Source: Streptomyces albidoflavus (GTDB lineage: Bacteria > Actinomycetota > Actinomycetes > Streptomycetales > Streptomycetaceae). From it: a DNA stretch of 64,000 nt. Below the pieces are notes generated by a model that saw nothing but the letters and a program-made list of their open reading frames with translations, had not been told where the DNA came from and did no database searches. Of this stretch, positions 24,014 through 32,711 are shown in pieces. The position numbers were made by a program, and so were the translations under genes. Positions within the stretch are counted from its first letter, which is position 1. Each line of letters opens with the position of its first letter. The stretch spans positions 62,001-126,000 of the forward strand of contig NZ_JOII01000003.1 in NCBI RefSeq assembly GCF_000719955.1, written 5' to 3'.

Positions 24014-24475
24014 GCGGACGCCGTGCGCGGCGACCACACCGAGGAGAACGTCGACCTGACGCTCGCCGTCAACGTCAAGGGCCCGCTGTTCACCGTGCAG
24101 AAGGCGCTCCCGCTGCTGGCGCAGGACGCCTCCGTCGTGGTCGTCGGGTCCAGCAACAGCGCGCGGCCGAACGCGGAACTGGAGATCTACAGCGCGTCGA
24201 AGGCGGCGCTGAGCAACCTCGTGCACAACTGGGCCCGCAGGTCCGGGGAACGCCGGTTCCGGGTCAACGTGCTCGGCCCGGGGCCGACGCGTACTCCCGC
24301 CCTGCTGCGCGTGGCGGGAGAGGACGCCGACCGCTTCGCCGAGGCGGTCGTCCCGCTGGGGCGGCTGGCCGACCCCGAGGAGATCGCCGAGGCCGCCCTC
24401 TTCCTGGCTTCCCGCGCCTCGTCGTTCGTCACCGGAGCCGAACTCTTCGCCGACGGCGGCTACACCCGGGCCTGA
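24014..24475 (+). pseudogene. C-terminal remnant of the SDR oxidoreductase gene
   Basis: From about 24032 the plus strand encodes EENVDLTLAVNVKGPLFTVQ, the catalytic Ser strand VVVVGSSNSA, the YSASKAALSNL catalytic Tyr/Lys helix, and the C-terminal FLASRASSFVTGAELFADGG ending at TGA 24473-24475. The cofactor-binding half is missing here and lies inverted just upstream. Upstream in-frame sequence gives no plausible start. The intact catalytic half makes recent decay likely. Confidence 0.75.
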
Positions 24476-24517
24476 GCGGCACCGCCCGACGGGTTCCGGC
24501 CGGGCGCCGGGACACGA

Positions 24518-24560
24518 CGGAGGGGGCGGTCGCCGGTGCCACCGGCGACCGCCCCCTCCG
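24518..24560. terminator. Very strong bidirectional terminator
   Basis: CGGAGGGGGCGGTCGCCGGT (24518-24537) and its exact complement (24541-24560) form a 20-bp stem with a 3-nt loop, between the SDR remnant and the convergent DUF2637 gene. Confidence 0.85.
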
Positions 24561-24583
24561 GGGACGCGGAACAGGGCGCGGCC

Positions 24584-25654
24584 TCAGCCGAACTGCTGCT
24601 CCAGGTCCTTCAGTTTCTGCTCCAGCGAGTCGAGCCGGGGCAGGGCCTGCGTGTCGTCCTCGGCGGTGAGGTCGACGGTCGTGGCCTGTTGCTGCGGCCG
24701 GGCCGGGGCGTCGGCGCCGTTGACCGCCTGGAGCGAGGGCCGGTTGCGGACCGGCAGTTGCTCCGGTGTGGCCACCGGCGGCTCGGTGAGCTGCTGCTGC
24801 GGGATGGCCGGGGCCCCGGCGTGCGCCAGCTCCACCTGGGCGCCGCCGCGCCGGCCGCCCCAGATGGTGCGCTGGCTGCGGGCGAGCGCCTTGATCCGGG
24901 CGCGGTCCATCTTCTGCTGGTCCCGGCGGCGCATCCGGTCCTGCGTCTTCTCCCGCCGGTCCTCGCGGACCTCGTCCACCGCCTCGTCCAGCGACCGCAC
25001 GCCCTCCAGCAGCATCAGCGACCAGGCGTGGTACGTCTCCCTGGGCGCCCGCAGCCAGCGGACGATACGGATCTGCGGCAGCGGCCTCGGTACCAGCCCC
25101 TGCTCGCGCAGCGCCGCCCGCCGGGTCTGCTTCAGCGCGCGGTCGAAGAGGACCGCCGCCGACAGCGACATCCCGGCGAAGAACTGCGGCGCCCCCGCGT
25201 GGCCCAGCCCCCTCGGCGCGTGCACCCAGTTGAACCAGGCGGCGGCACCGGCGAACGTCCACACCAGCAGGCGCGAACCGAGCGCGGCGTCCCCGTGGCT
25301 GGCCTCCCGGACGGCCAGCACGGAGCAGAACATCGCCGCGCCGTCCAGGCCGAACGGGACCAGGTACTCCCAGCCGCCGGAGAGGTTGAGGTTCTGCCGG
25401 CCGAAGCCGACCAGGCCGTGGAAGGAGAGGGCGGCGGCGACGGCGGCGCAGCAGAAGAGCAGGAGGTAGGAGGCGATGCCGTAGATGGCCTCCTTGCGCC
25501 TGCGGCGCTCCTCGCTGCGTTCCCAGGAGTCGTCCGCCTCCGTCTTGGCCCCGGCACGCTTCCCTCGCGCGAGAACCGCCACCGCGACCAGCACACCCAG
25601 GAGCAGAACGGCGCCGGGAAGCAGCCAGTCAAGCGATATGTCGGTCATTCTCAT
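24584..25654 (-). CDS. DUF2637-domain membrane protein
   Basis: The product is 356 residues from ATG 25654 with AAGGGA upstream (ATG 25648 is close by). One N-terminal transmembrane helix (WLLPGAVLLLGVLVAVAVLA) is followed by a basic linker and three or four more membrane segments (YGIASYLLLFCCAAVAAALS to FFAGMSLSAAVLFDR), matching DUF2637. The C-terminal ~140 residues are cytoplasmic, Arg/Gln-rich, and end in a short coiled coil (RLDSLEQKLKDLEQQFG). DUF2637 proteins occur in Streptomyces both on plasmids (SpdB-like) and chromosomes. Here it stands alone, and its role is unknown. Confidence 0.85.
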   Translation of the reverse strand: MRMTDISLDWLLPGAVLLLGVLVAVAVLARGKRAGAKTEADDSWERSEERRRRKEAIYGIASYLLLFCCAAVAAALSFHGLVGFGRQNLNLSGGWEYLVPFGLDGAAMFCSVLAVREASHGDAALGSRLLVWTFAGAAAWFNWVHAPRGLGHAGAPQFFAGMSLSAAVLFDRALKQTRRAALREQGLVPRPLPQIRIVRWLRAPRETYHAWSLMLLEGVRSLDEAVDEVREDRREKTQDRMRRRDQQKMDRARIKALARSQRTIWGGRRGGAQVELAHAGAPAIPQQQLTEPPVATPEQLPVRNRPSLQAVNGADAPARPQQQATTVDLTAEDDTQALPRLDSLEQKLKDLEQQFG

Positions 25655-25841
25655 CTGGGGTCCCTTGCGTAGCGGTGGGGCGTTCGGGCGCCATAGTGGC
25701 GCACGGGAACCACCGCGCAGAGGGTTTCGGGACAAGAGGACGCCAAAGGGGTGGCTTACCCCACGGAACGCCCCTGTGAACTCGAATACCCGTATGAGAA
25801 AAGGGAGTTCAGTTCGATCGGGCCGGGTGCCGGCGCGGGCG

Positions 25842-26714
25842 TCAGGCGGTGGTGGCCGCCGTGGCCGTCAGCTTGCTGACGCGGTCCGCGTCGCAGGTGC
25901 GCGGGCAGGTCACGCAGGTGTCCTCCGGCCGCAGCGTGTAGAACATGCAGCAGCTCGCCCGGTCCCGGGTCGGCAGCGCCTCGCCCTGGGGACCGGTCAG
26001 CTCGCGGAAGGCGGCCGTCCCCACGTACGGCCGGGTGGCGCCCGGCAGGAGCCGCTCCAGCTCGGTCATGACCCGCTGCTCCTCGCCGAGGAGGTGGCCG
26101 AGGTACCAGAGGCTCTCGACCAGCTCGTCGGTGGCCATGCCCCACAGCGCCCGCCCGCGCCGCCGCATCCTCGGCCCGAACCCGGCCAGCAGCGGCTCCA
26201 GGTGTTCGGCGACCGCGGCCCGCACCTCGGCCCGCAGCGCCTCCTCGTCCGGTACGACCCGGGCCCCGGGCATTCCCGCCGCCGGGTCGTCCGGCAGACA
26301 GGCGAAGGTGCCGGTACGCACTGCCATCCGGCCCTCGGCCCGGTCGTACGCCACCTGGTCCACCGGGAAGCGCGGCACACGGCCCAGCAGGAACCAGGGG
26401 AGGGTGATGAGCAGGCAGGCCGGCCAGGCGTACCGGTGGAGGCCGAAGGTGGCGATGACGTCCGGGCGGCCGGCCTGGCCGTAGTCCCGCAGGACCTGCT
26501 CCGCGTCCCAGGCGATGAAGGCGTCCAGCTCCGCACCGCCGGCGGCGAGCCGGTCGGCCCGGGACCACCCCGCGCCCTCGGGAAGCGCCTCGCCCGGACG
26601 GACCTCTTCGACGCGCAGCGAGGGGAAGACCTCGGCCAGCCGGGTGTACGCGGCCGCCAGCTGGGAGGCCGGGAGGGGGCGGAGGGCGCCGGGCGCCGGA
26701 GCGGTGATGGACAT
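25842..26714 (-). CDS. FhuF-like (2Fe-2S) ferric siderophore reductase
   Basis: The product is 290 residues with the FhuF-family C-terminal iron-sulfur motif CC-x10-C-x2-C (ASCCMFYTLRPEDTCVTCPR) and a helical N-terminal domain. WFLLGRVPRFPVD and GTAAFRELT are also typical of this family. It is expected to reduce Fe(III) in imported siderophores in the cytoplasm. It is a single gene here with no siderophore synthesis or transport genes around. A near-consensus iron box lies 30-48 bp upstream of the ATG, so it is very probably repressed by DmdR/IdeR when iron is sufficient. Confidence 0.88.
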   Translation of the reverse strand: MSITAPAPGALRPLPASQLAAAYTRLAEVFPSLRVEEVRPGEALPEGAGWSRADRLAAGGAELDAFIAWDAEQVLRDYGQAGRPDVIATFGLHRYAWPACLLITLPWFLLGRVPRFPVDQVAYDRAEGRMAVRTGTFACLPDDPAAGMPGARVVPDEEALRAEVRAAVAEHLEPLLAGFGPRMRRRGRALWGMATDELVESLWYLGHLLGEEQRVMTELERLLPGATRPYVGTAAFRELTGPQGEALPTRDRASCCMFYTLRPEDTCVTCPRTCDADRVSKLTATAATTA

Positions 26715-26743
26715 GCGGGAGGACCACCGAATCGCGATCGTTT

Positions 26744-26762
26744 GCAGGTAAGCCTTACCTTA
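26744..26762. promoter_or_regulatory. Iron box (DmdR/IdeR operator)
   Basis: On the minus strand TAAGGTAAGGCTTACCTGC matches the 19-bp consensus TTAGGTTAGGCTAACCTAA at 14 of 19 positions with the central GGCTxACC core. It lies immediately upstream of the FhuF-like gene and 117 bp from the divergent GntR gene. Confidence 0.8.
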
Positions 26763-26878
26763 CCCCAGCCTTCCTCCTTCTGACCTTCCCCTATCCTCGA
26801 CGCAGGCAACCGGGTGGACCGGCCGCCCAGGCGCCCGGGCGACGTCCCCGGCAGCCCGCGCGAGGAGGAGGAATCCGA

Positions 26879-27634
26879 GTGGAGCACGCCCTGCCCCGGG
26901 CCGCCACACCGGGCGCTCCCGGCCACCCGGCCGAGGCCCTCCGCCCCCGGGTCCCCGTCCAGCCCACCGCCGAGGACCGGGCCCACGGCGAACCCCCGGC
27001 CCCCCGCACCCCGCTGCGGCGCACCTCGGTACGCGGCCAGGTCCTGGACGGCCTGCGCGCCGCCCTCGTCGCGGGCGACCTCACGCCCGGCGAGGTCTAC
27101 TCAGCCCCCGGCCTCGCCGAGCGCTTCGGTGTCTCCGCCACCCCGGTCCGCGAGGCCATGCAGCAGCTCGCCGTCGAGGGCGCCGTCGAGGTGGTGCCGA
27201 ACCGGGGGTTCCGCGTCATCGAACGGGACGCCCGCGAACTCGCCGAACTCGCCGAGGTACGCGCCCTCATCGAGGTCCCCGTCATGCTGCGGCTGGCCCA
27301 CTCCGTCCCCGCCGACCGGTGGACGGCCCTGCGGCCGCTGGCCGAGGAGACCGTCGCCGCCGCCGAGACCGGCGACCGGGCCCGCTACGCCGACTCCGAC
27401 CGCGCCTTCCACAGCGCCGTCCTCGGCCTCGGCGGCAACCGGCAGCTCACCATGGTCGCCGCCGACCTGCACCGCCGCGCCCAGTGGCCCCTGGTCACCG
27501 GCCCGCTCTCGCGCCGCCGCACCGACCTGGTGGCCGACGCCGCCCAGCACCTCGCGCTCCTCGAAGCCCTCGCGGGCCGCGACCTGCCGGCCGTCCAGAC
27601 CCTGGTCCGCGAACACTTCGCCGGGGCCCGCTGA
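26879..27634 (+). CDS. GntR/FadR-subfamily transcriptional regulator
   Basis: The product is 251 residues from GTG 26879 with GGAGGAGGA upstream. A ~45-residue variable head leads to a GntR winged helix (LDGLRAALVAGDLTPGEVYS, ERFGVSATPVREAMQQL) and an FCD ligand domain (AELAEVRALIEVPVMLRLAH, with acidic/His residues of the metal site DRAFHSAVL). FadR-type GntR proteins usually sense carboxylic acids. The effector and target are unknown. It is divergent from the FhuF-like gene. Confidence 0.92.
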   Translation: MEHALPRAATPGAPGHPAEALRPRVPVQPTAEDRAHGEPPAPRTPLRRTSVRGQVLDGLRAALVAGDLTPGEVYSAPGLAERFGVSATPVREAMQQLAVEGAVEVVPNRGFRVIERDARELAELAEVRALIEVPVMLRLAHSVPADRWTALRPLAEETVAAAETGDRARYADSDRAFHSAVLGLGGNRQLTMVAADLHRRAQWPLVTGPLSRRRTDLVADAAQHLALLEALAGRDLPAVQTLVREHFAGAR

Positions 27635-27652
27635 CCCCGTACGCCACCGGCC

Positions 27653-28471
27653 TCAGAGAGGTTCGGGAGCGGGCGCCAGCTGGTCCGCCAGCCAGGTCGG
27701 CACCCCGCCCAGCAGTCCGAAGAGCCGCCGTGCCTCCGCCAGCAGGCGGGACGCCTCCGGCTCCGGCTCGGTCTGCGCCAGCGAGGCCAGCGCGGGCGCG
27801 GTCCCGACCAGGAAGCCCAGCTCCTCGCGGAGCCGCAGAGACTGGGCGAAACCGTGCCGGGCCTCCGCCAGCTCACCCTCGCGCAGGGCGAGCCCGGCCA
27901 GATGGCGCCAGGTCGAGGAGAGCAGCAGCGCGTCCTCGCGGGCGGTCGCGCCGGCGTGCGCCCGGCGGTAGGCGGCGCAGGCGGCCTGCGGGGAATCCGA
28001 GATGTGCTCGGAGATCAGTCCCCGCCGGTAGTCGAGCAGGGCCCGGCCCGGCGCGGCGGGCGTCAGCAGCGCGGCGGCCCGCCCGAGCGCGGAACGGGCC
28101 TCGTCGGCGCGGTCGCGGACCCCGAGCACGGTCGAGGCGTACGCGAGGTGGCCGCGTTCGCAGGCGGCGGCGCCGCGCTCCTCGTCGGTCCCCGCCAGCG
28201 CCTCGGCCTGCCGCAGCCCGTCCTCCGCCTCCCCCCAGCCCCGTCCCGTGTAGAGACAGCGCTCCACCAGCAGCGCGGTCCGCTCCAGCGCGGCGGCGGG
28301 CCCGTGCGCCTTGGCGAGCAGCGCCGCCGCGTCCGCCCAGCAGCCGCGCGACCGCAGCCGCCACACCGCCGTGCGGGTCGCCTCCCGGGCCGTTCCGGGC
28401 GGGCGACCCGCCCCGTCCGGCCCTGCGGCGACCTCCGAAGAACCCGCATCGGACATGGCGGTGTCCGCCAC
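27653..28471 (-). CDS. TPR-like helical-repeat protein
   Basis: The product is 272 residues, rich in Ala/Leu/Arg, with a regular pattern of ~34-residue helical hairpins (WADAAALLAKAHGPAAALER, WGEAEDGLRQAEALAGTDEE, LAEARHGFAQSLRLREELGF) that suggests four to six tetratricopeptide-like repeats. No catalytic or DNA-binding domain is visible. GTG 28471, next to GGGGAGGG, is the likely start; ATG 28456 is possible. It is convergent with the GntR gene. A protein-interaction role is inferred from the repeats only. Confidence 0.7.
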   Translation of the reverse strand: MADTAMSDAGSSEVAAGPDGAGRPPGTAREATRTAVWRLRSRGCWADAAALLAKAHGPAAALERTALLVERCLYTGRGWGEAEDGLRQAEALAGTDEERGAAACERGHLAYASTVLGVRDRADEARSALGRAAALLTPAAPGRALLDYRRGLISEHISDSPQAACAAYRRAHAGATAREDALLLSSTWRHLAGLALREGELAEARHGFAQSLRLREELGFLVGTAPALASLAQTEPEPEASRLLAEARRLFGLLGGVPTWLADQLAPAPEPL

Positions 28472-28774
28472 ATTCCCTCCCCCACGCGCACCGTTGAGTG
28501 TGGCGTGCATCTCAGCACGGAACGTGGCGGTGAGCCAAGAGGTCGGGTGAAAGATTTCACAATCCTTGGGGGCGCGCTGAAGCGCGCGCAAGATCACCTT
28601 CGTGCACGGGCTCCGGCGTGCGCCGGGGCACACGCAGCTCTGCGGGGCACACCCAGCCCGGCCGGCGCTTGAGGCCACGACCCGCGGAGCGGCGAGTCTC
28701 TGCCTCGGCAGGGCGGGGTCGCGCCGAGGGCTGACCGTCGGGCGCGACACACCGGGCGCCCTAGGACAGCAGGC
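28472..28774. other. Intergenic region with one copy of the dispersed repeat
   Basis: About 300 bp without a recognisable gene. It contains the promoter side of the TPR-like gene, an AT-richer patch at 28545-28570, and the repeat copy at 28654-28677. Confidence 0.5.
28654..28677 (-). repeat. Dispersed copy of the 3.35-kb tandem-repeat core
   Basis: The reverse complement of this 24-bp segment is identical to the core at 3351-3374. It lies between the TPR-like gene and the terminator of the methyltransferase gene. Confidence 0.85.
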
Positions 28775-28804
28775 GGCGGGGCCGGACAGAAGCCCGGCCC
28801 CGCC
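28775..28804. terminator. Terminator of the methyltransferase gene
   Basis: GGCGGGGCCGG (28775-28785) pairs perfectly with CCGGCCCCGCC (28794-28804). It lies 28 bp beyond the stop of the minus-strand methyltransferase gene. Confidence 0.75.
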
Positions 28805-28831
28805 TTCACCCAGCCGTCACAGACGCCGGGC

Positions 28832-29578
28832 TCACTTGCGCATCAGCGCAAACACCCCCCAGCCCAGGAACTCGCGCTGATACCGCGCGTACCGCACGGG
28901 ATCGGTGTCGAGCGTGGACCGGACCTCGGGGGCCAGTTCGTCGCCGGGGTGGGCGTCGAGCCAGCGCCGCAGGGTGAGCCACTGGGCCGCCTGGTAGCGG
29001 TCCCAGCTGTCCTGGTCGGCCAGGACCATCTCGACCACGTCGTACCCGAGGTCGCCGAAGAGGCCGATCAGCCCGGGCAGGAGCAGGAAGTCCCGCGGGC
29101 CGCGGGCGAGGCAGCCCTCGGCGGTCTCCTGGTCGGGCACCTCGCGGCGCCAGTACGGCTCGCCGATCAGCATCAGCCCGCCGGGGCGCAGGCTTCGGGC
29201 GAGCAGGTCGACGGTGCCGGGGACGCCGCCGCCGATCCAGGTGGCGCCGACGCACGCGGCGAGGTCGACCGGCTCGTCGGAGACGTGGCCGGCGGCGTCG
29301 CCGTGGACGAAGGAGACCTGGTCGGCGACGCCGAGTTCGGCGGCGCGGGCGCGGGCCTGCTCGGTGAAGAGCGTGCTGATGTCGACACCGGTGCCGGTGA
29401 CGCCCAGGTCACGGGCCCAGGTGCAGAGCATCTCGCCCGAGCCGCTGGCCAGGTCGAGCACGCGCGCCCCGGGCGCGAGGCGCAGCGCCTCGCCAAGGGC
29501 GGCGAGCTTCTCGGGGGTGAACGGGTTGTGGAGCCGGTGCTCACTCTCGCGAACGGTGATGATGCGTGGCAGATCCAC
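28832..29578 (-). CDS. SAM-dependent class I methyltransferase
   Basis: The product is 248 residues from GTG 29578, about 10 nt after AAGGAAC. It has motif I VLDLASGSGEMLCTWARDL, an acidic motif II residue in GTGVDIS, then VSFVHGDAAGH, and the post-motif RPGGLMLIGEPYWRREVP. The N-terminal RIITVRESEHRLHNPFTPEK is typical of a group of small actinobacterial methyltransferases. The substrate is unknown. It is not obviously linked to the PucR gene upstream on the same strand (173 bp gap). Confidence 0.88.
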   Translation of the reverse strand: MDLPRIITVRESEHRLHNPFTPEKLAALGEALRLAPGARVLDLASGSGEMLCTWARDLGVTGTGVDISTLFTEQARARAAELGVADQVSFVHGDAAGHVSDEPVDLAACVGATWIGGGVPGTVDLLARSLRPGGLMLIGEPYWRREVPDQETAEGCLARGPRDFLLLPGLIGLFGDLGYDVVEMVLADQDSWDRYQAAQWLTLRRWLDAHPGDELAPEVRSTLDTDPVRYARYQREFLGWGVFALMRK

Positions 29579-29751
29579 GGTGGGTGTTCCTTGTCTTCGA
29601 TGAGGTCATGGCGTCGGGGGCGGACGGCCGACCGGAGTCGGCAGCCATGGCTCGGACCGTCATCGAAAAGCACCTCGTTCGTCCGTGTGGATCAGCGACC
29701 CGGCCACGCTAGACGCTCCGGACCTGCGGTTCCACCCGTTTACCGGCGCGC

Positions 29752-31425
29752 TCAGCTCATCCGCAGCGCCAGGAAGAAGTCGAGCTTGTCCTCCAGGCGC
29801 GACAGGTCCCGGCCCGTCAGTTGCTCGATCCTGCCCACCCGATAGCGCAGGGTGTTGACGTGGAGATGAAGCCGGGCGGCGCACCGCGTCCAGGACCCGT
29901 CGCTGTCGAGGAACGCCTCCAGGGTCGGGACCAGCTCGGCGCGGTGGCGGCGGTCGTAGTCGCGCAGCGGGTCCAGGAGCCGGGCGGTGAAGGCGCGGCG
30001 CACGTCGTCCGGTACGAACGGCAGCAGCAGCACGTGCGAGGCCAGCTCCTGGTGCCCGGCCGCGCAGACGCTGCCGGGGCGGGCGGCGGCGACCCGGCGG
30101 GCGTGCCGGGCCTCCTCCAGGGCGCCGCGCAGCCCCTCCGCCGAGTGGACGGCCGCGCTGACGCCCAGCGTGATCCGGTCGCCGTCGCCCAGCCCGGCGG
30201 AGAGCGGAAGACGGACGGCGTCCAGGAGTTCCTCGGCGACCAGGCCCTCGGGAGCCTCGCCGTCCGCCTCCTCGCCGGTGGGCGCCCCGTCGGCGGCCAC
30301 GCTGGGCAGCGGGACCAGCGCCACGGCCTCCTCGCCGAGGCGGGCCACCGCGATCCGGTCGGCCGGCTCGGGCCCGGGGGCGTCCGGCGCCACCAGGATC
30401 TCCTCAAGGAGCGCCTGGGCCGCCTGCCCGCCGCCCGCGCCCGGACCCTCGGCGGTGGCGACCACCACCTGCCAGTGCGGGGCGGCACCGAGCCCGGGCA
30501 GCAGTACGGGGGCGGCGACCCGCAGCCGGGCCGCGATCTCGGCCGGGGCGGCGCCCGACTGGACCAGTTCCAGCACCTCCCCGGCGAGCCGGCGCCGTAC
30601 CGTGCGGGCCGCCTCGCGCCGGTCGCGTTCGACGGCGATCAGCTGGGTGACCCCGTCGAGCAGGTCGAGCCGCTCCTCGGGCCAGTCGGCCGCGTCCGCG
30701 CGGACCGCCAGCAGCCAGTCGGCGACGGCGGGGCCCCGGGACGTGCCCGAGGGCGCCGAACGGATCGGGAAGAGGGCGTACGCCTCCCCGTCGACGGTGG
30801 TCCGCACGGGCCGGCGGCGTCCGGCACGGACCGCGGCGAGGCCGTCGGCGGCGAGCCGGGAGGCCGTCTCGTGGGAGAGCGGTTCCTGGTCGCGGGGGCC
30901 GGCGACGCGGCGGCCGGTGGGGGAGAGGACCCAGGCGCGCAGGTCCAGGTCGGAGCCGAGCAGGTCGAGGACGACCTCGGGGCCGCCGCCCGCGGGCCCG
31001 GCCGTCATCATCCGCCGGTGCCGGTCCACGACGGCGGCCAGGTCCCCGGCGCGCTCGCCCGATACGCGGCGGACGACGTGTTCGGTGATGGTGGCGAAGG
31101 CGACCGACTCGTTGACCGCAAGCAGCGGCAGACGGTGCCGGGCGCACGCCTCGACCAGGTCCTCGGGGACCGCGCCCAGCTCCGCCTCACCGGCGGCGAG
31201 GGCGCTCACCCCGGCGGCCGCGAGGATGCGGACGAAGGGCTCGGAGTCGGCGGGGTCGTGCCGCCAGGCCAGTCCGGTGAGGACCAGTTCGCCGCCGGAG
31301 AGGTAGCGGCTGGGGTCGCGCAGGTCGGTGGTCATCACACCGCGGACCGTGCGGTCCAGCTCGTCCTCGCCGCCGAGCAGCCGCAGGCCGAGGCCATCGG
31401 TCCGAAGCAGGGCGCGCAGCCGCAT
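29752..31425 (-). CDS. pucR: PucR-family regulator of purine catabolism
   Basis: The product is 557 residues. Residues ~5-125 are the PucR N-terminal domain (LLRTDGLGLRLLGGEDELDR, RDPSRYLSGGELVLTGLAWR). A GGDEF-like CdaR middle domain follows, then a C-terminal HTH_30 (RLHLHVNTLRYRVGRIEQL) ending ...FFLALRMS. Members control purine degradation in Bacillus and actinobacteria. It is divergent from the xanthine dehydrogenase operon with a 407-bp gap, so it most likely controls that operon and possibly the second purine block at 50-62 kb. Confidence 0.9.
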   Translation of the reverse strand: MRLRALLRTDGLGLRLLGGEDELDRTVRGVMTTDLRDPSRYLSGGELVLTGLAWRHDPADSEPFVRILAAAGVSALAAGEAELGAVPEDLVEACARHRLPLLAVNESVAFATITEHVVRRVSGERAGDLAAVVDRHRRMMTAGPAGGGPEVVLDLLGSDLDLRAWVLSPTGRRVAGPRDQEPLSHETASRLAADGLAAVRAGRRRPVRTTVDGEAYALFPIRSAPSGTSRGPAVADWLLAVRADAADWPEERLDLLDGVTQLIAVERDRREAARTVRRRLAGEVLELVQSGAAPAEIAARLRVAAPVLLPGLGAAPHWQVVVATAEGPGAGGGQAAQALLEEILVAPDAPGPEPADRIAVARLGEEAVALVPLPSVAADGAPTGEEADGEAPEGLVAEELLDAVRLPLSAGLGDGDRITLGVSAAVHSAEGLRGALEEARHARRVAAARPGSVCAAGHQELASHVLLLPFVPDDVRRAFTARLLDPLRDYDRRHRAELVPTLEAFLDSDGSWTRCAARLHLHVNTLRYRVGRIEQLTGRDLSRLEDKLDFFLALRMS

Positions 31426-31832
31426 CTCGTCGCCGCCGATCTCTCGTTCAGGAACAGGTGGACAGGGGTAGGGCAGGTATCACGCCGGACGCCTCCGACA
31501 GGGCCGAGCGCACACCGCTCGGCCGCGTCTGTGGTTTCCGGGGCGAAACGGCGAGGTTACCGTTCCCCGCCGTTCATATGAATCTACAAGAAGCCTGCCG
31601 TGGCCAGCCAATTCCTTCATGCGTTCAGTGACTGACCCCGGCGCCCCGCAGACCTGTGTACTGACCGCACTTCGCGTGAACAGCGCACGAACGGGGCCGG
31701 ATTCCGCGGACCGCACCGCACCGGGGCGGACCGCCGTACCGGCCCGTGACGCACGTCCGAGCTCCGCCCCGCACGGCACGGCCGGAACTGCCCGTACGCC
31801 ATCGACGCCACGACACCGGAAGAGAGCCCCGC
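31426..31832. other. Divergent pucR / xanthine dehydrogenase control region
   Basis: No gene is seen in these 407 bp. It holds a perfect hairpin GGCCGAGCG/CGCTCGGCC (31502-31524), a perfect palindrome TTCATATGAA (31573-31582) in an AT-richer patch, and probable promoters for both directions. The palindrome is a candidate PucR operator. Confidence 0.5.
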
Positions 31833-32711
31833 ATGGACTTCCTTCGTCCCGCCGGCTGGGAGGAGGCGCTCGCCGCGAAGGCCGAGCACCCCGCCGCCGT
31901 GCCGATCGCGGGCGGCACGGACGTGATGGTCGAGATCAACTTCGACCACCGCCGCCCCGACCACCTGCTGGACCTCGGACGCATCGAGGAGCTGACCGCC
32001 TGGGAGGACCTCGGCGACAGCGTCCGCCTCGGCGCGAGCGTCCCGTACAGCCGCATCATGAAGCACCTCCGCGGCGATCTGCCCGGCCTCGCCCTCGCCT
32101 CGCACACGGTCGCCTCCCCGCAGATCCGCAACCGCGGCGGCGTCGGCGGCAACCTCGGCACGGCCTCCCCGGCCGGCGACGCCCACCCGGCGCTGCTCGC
32201 CGCGGGCGCCGAGATCGAGGCCGAGTCCGTACGCGGCACCCGGCTCATCCCGGTCGACGACTTCTACACCGGCGTGAAGCGCAACGCCCTCGCCCCCGAC
32301 GAGCTGATCCGCGCCGTCCGCATCCGCAAGGCCGACGGACCGCAGCAGTTCTCCAAGGTCGGCACCCGCAACGCCATGGTCATCGCCGTCTGCGCCTTCG
32401 GGATCGCCCTGCACCCCGAGACGCGCACCGTGCGCACCGGCATCGGCTCGGCCGCGCCCACCCCCATCCGCGCCAAGGCCGCCGAGGAGTTCCTGAACGC
32501 GGCCCTGGAGGAGGGGAACCACTGGGAGAGCGAGGCGCCGCTGCCCGACTCCCTCGTCAAGCAGTTCGCCACCCTCGCCGCCGGCGCCTGCAACCCCATC
32601 GACGACGTCCGCGGCACCGCCGCCTACCGCCGCCACGCCATCGGCGTCCTGGCCCGCCGCACCCTCGGCTGGACCTGGTCCGCCCGCGAGAGGAGCACCG
32701 CATGCGCGTGA
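31833..32711 (+). CDS. xdhB: Xanthine dehydrogenase FAD-binding subunit
   Basis: The product is 292 residues, a CO dehydrogenase flavoprotein/CutM-type subunit: AVPIAGGTDVMVEINFDHRR and ASPQIRNRGGVGGNLGTASP carry the FAD-binding signatures, followed by the C-terminal CODH_FAD_C domain (KVGTRNAMVIAVCAFGIAL). It passes electrons from the 2Fe-2S clusters to FAD and NAD+. ATG 31833 follows GGAAGAGAG. It overlaps the next gene by 10 bp, the first of three overlapping subunit genes. Confidence 0.93.
   Translation: MDFLRPAGWEEALAAKAEHPAAVPIAGGTDVMVEINFDHRRPDHLLDLGRIEELTAWEDLGDSVRLGASVPYSRIMKHLRGDLPGLALASHTVASPQIRNRGGVGGNLGTASPAGDAHPALLAAGAEIEAESVRGTRLIPVDDFYTGVKRNALAPDELIRAVRIRKADGPQQFSKVGTRNAMVIAVCAFGIALHPETRTVRTGIGSAAPTPIRAKAAEEFLNAALEEGNHWESEAPLPDSLVKQFATLAAGACNPIDDVRGTAAYRRHAIGVLARRTLGWTWSARERSTACA

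Noticed and set aside
23507..24475. A single plus-strand protein of 322 residues at the scrambled locus
   Set aside because: The first ~175 residues are non-homologous and the other strand encodes SDR and TetR fragments there, so this is a pseudogene region.
25655..25841. Small gene between DUF2637 and the FhuF-like gene
   Set aside because: The sequence is AT-richer promoter-like DNA without a start codon and ribosome-binding site in a sustained frame.
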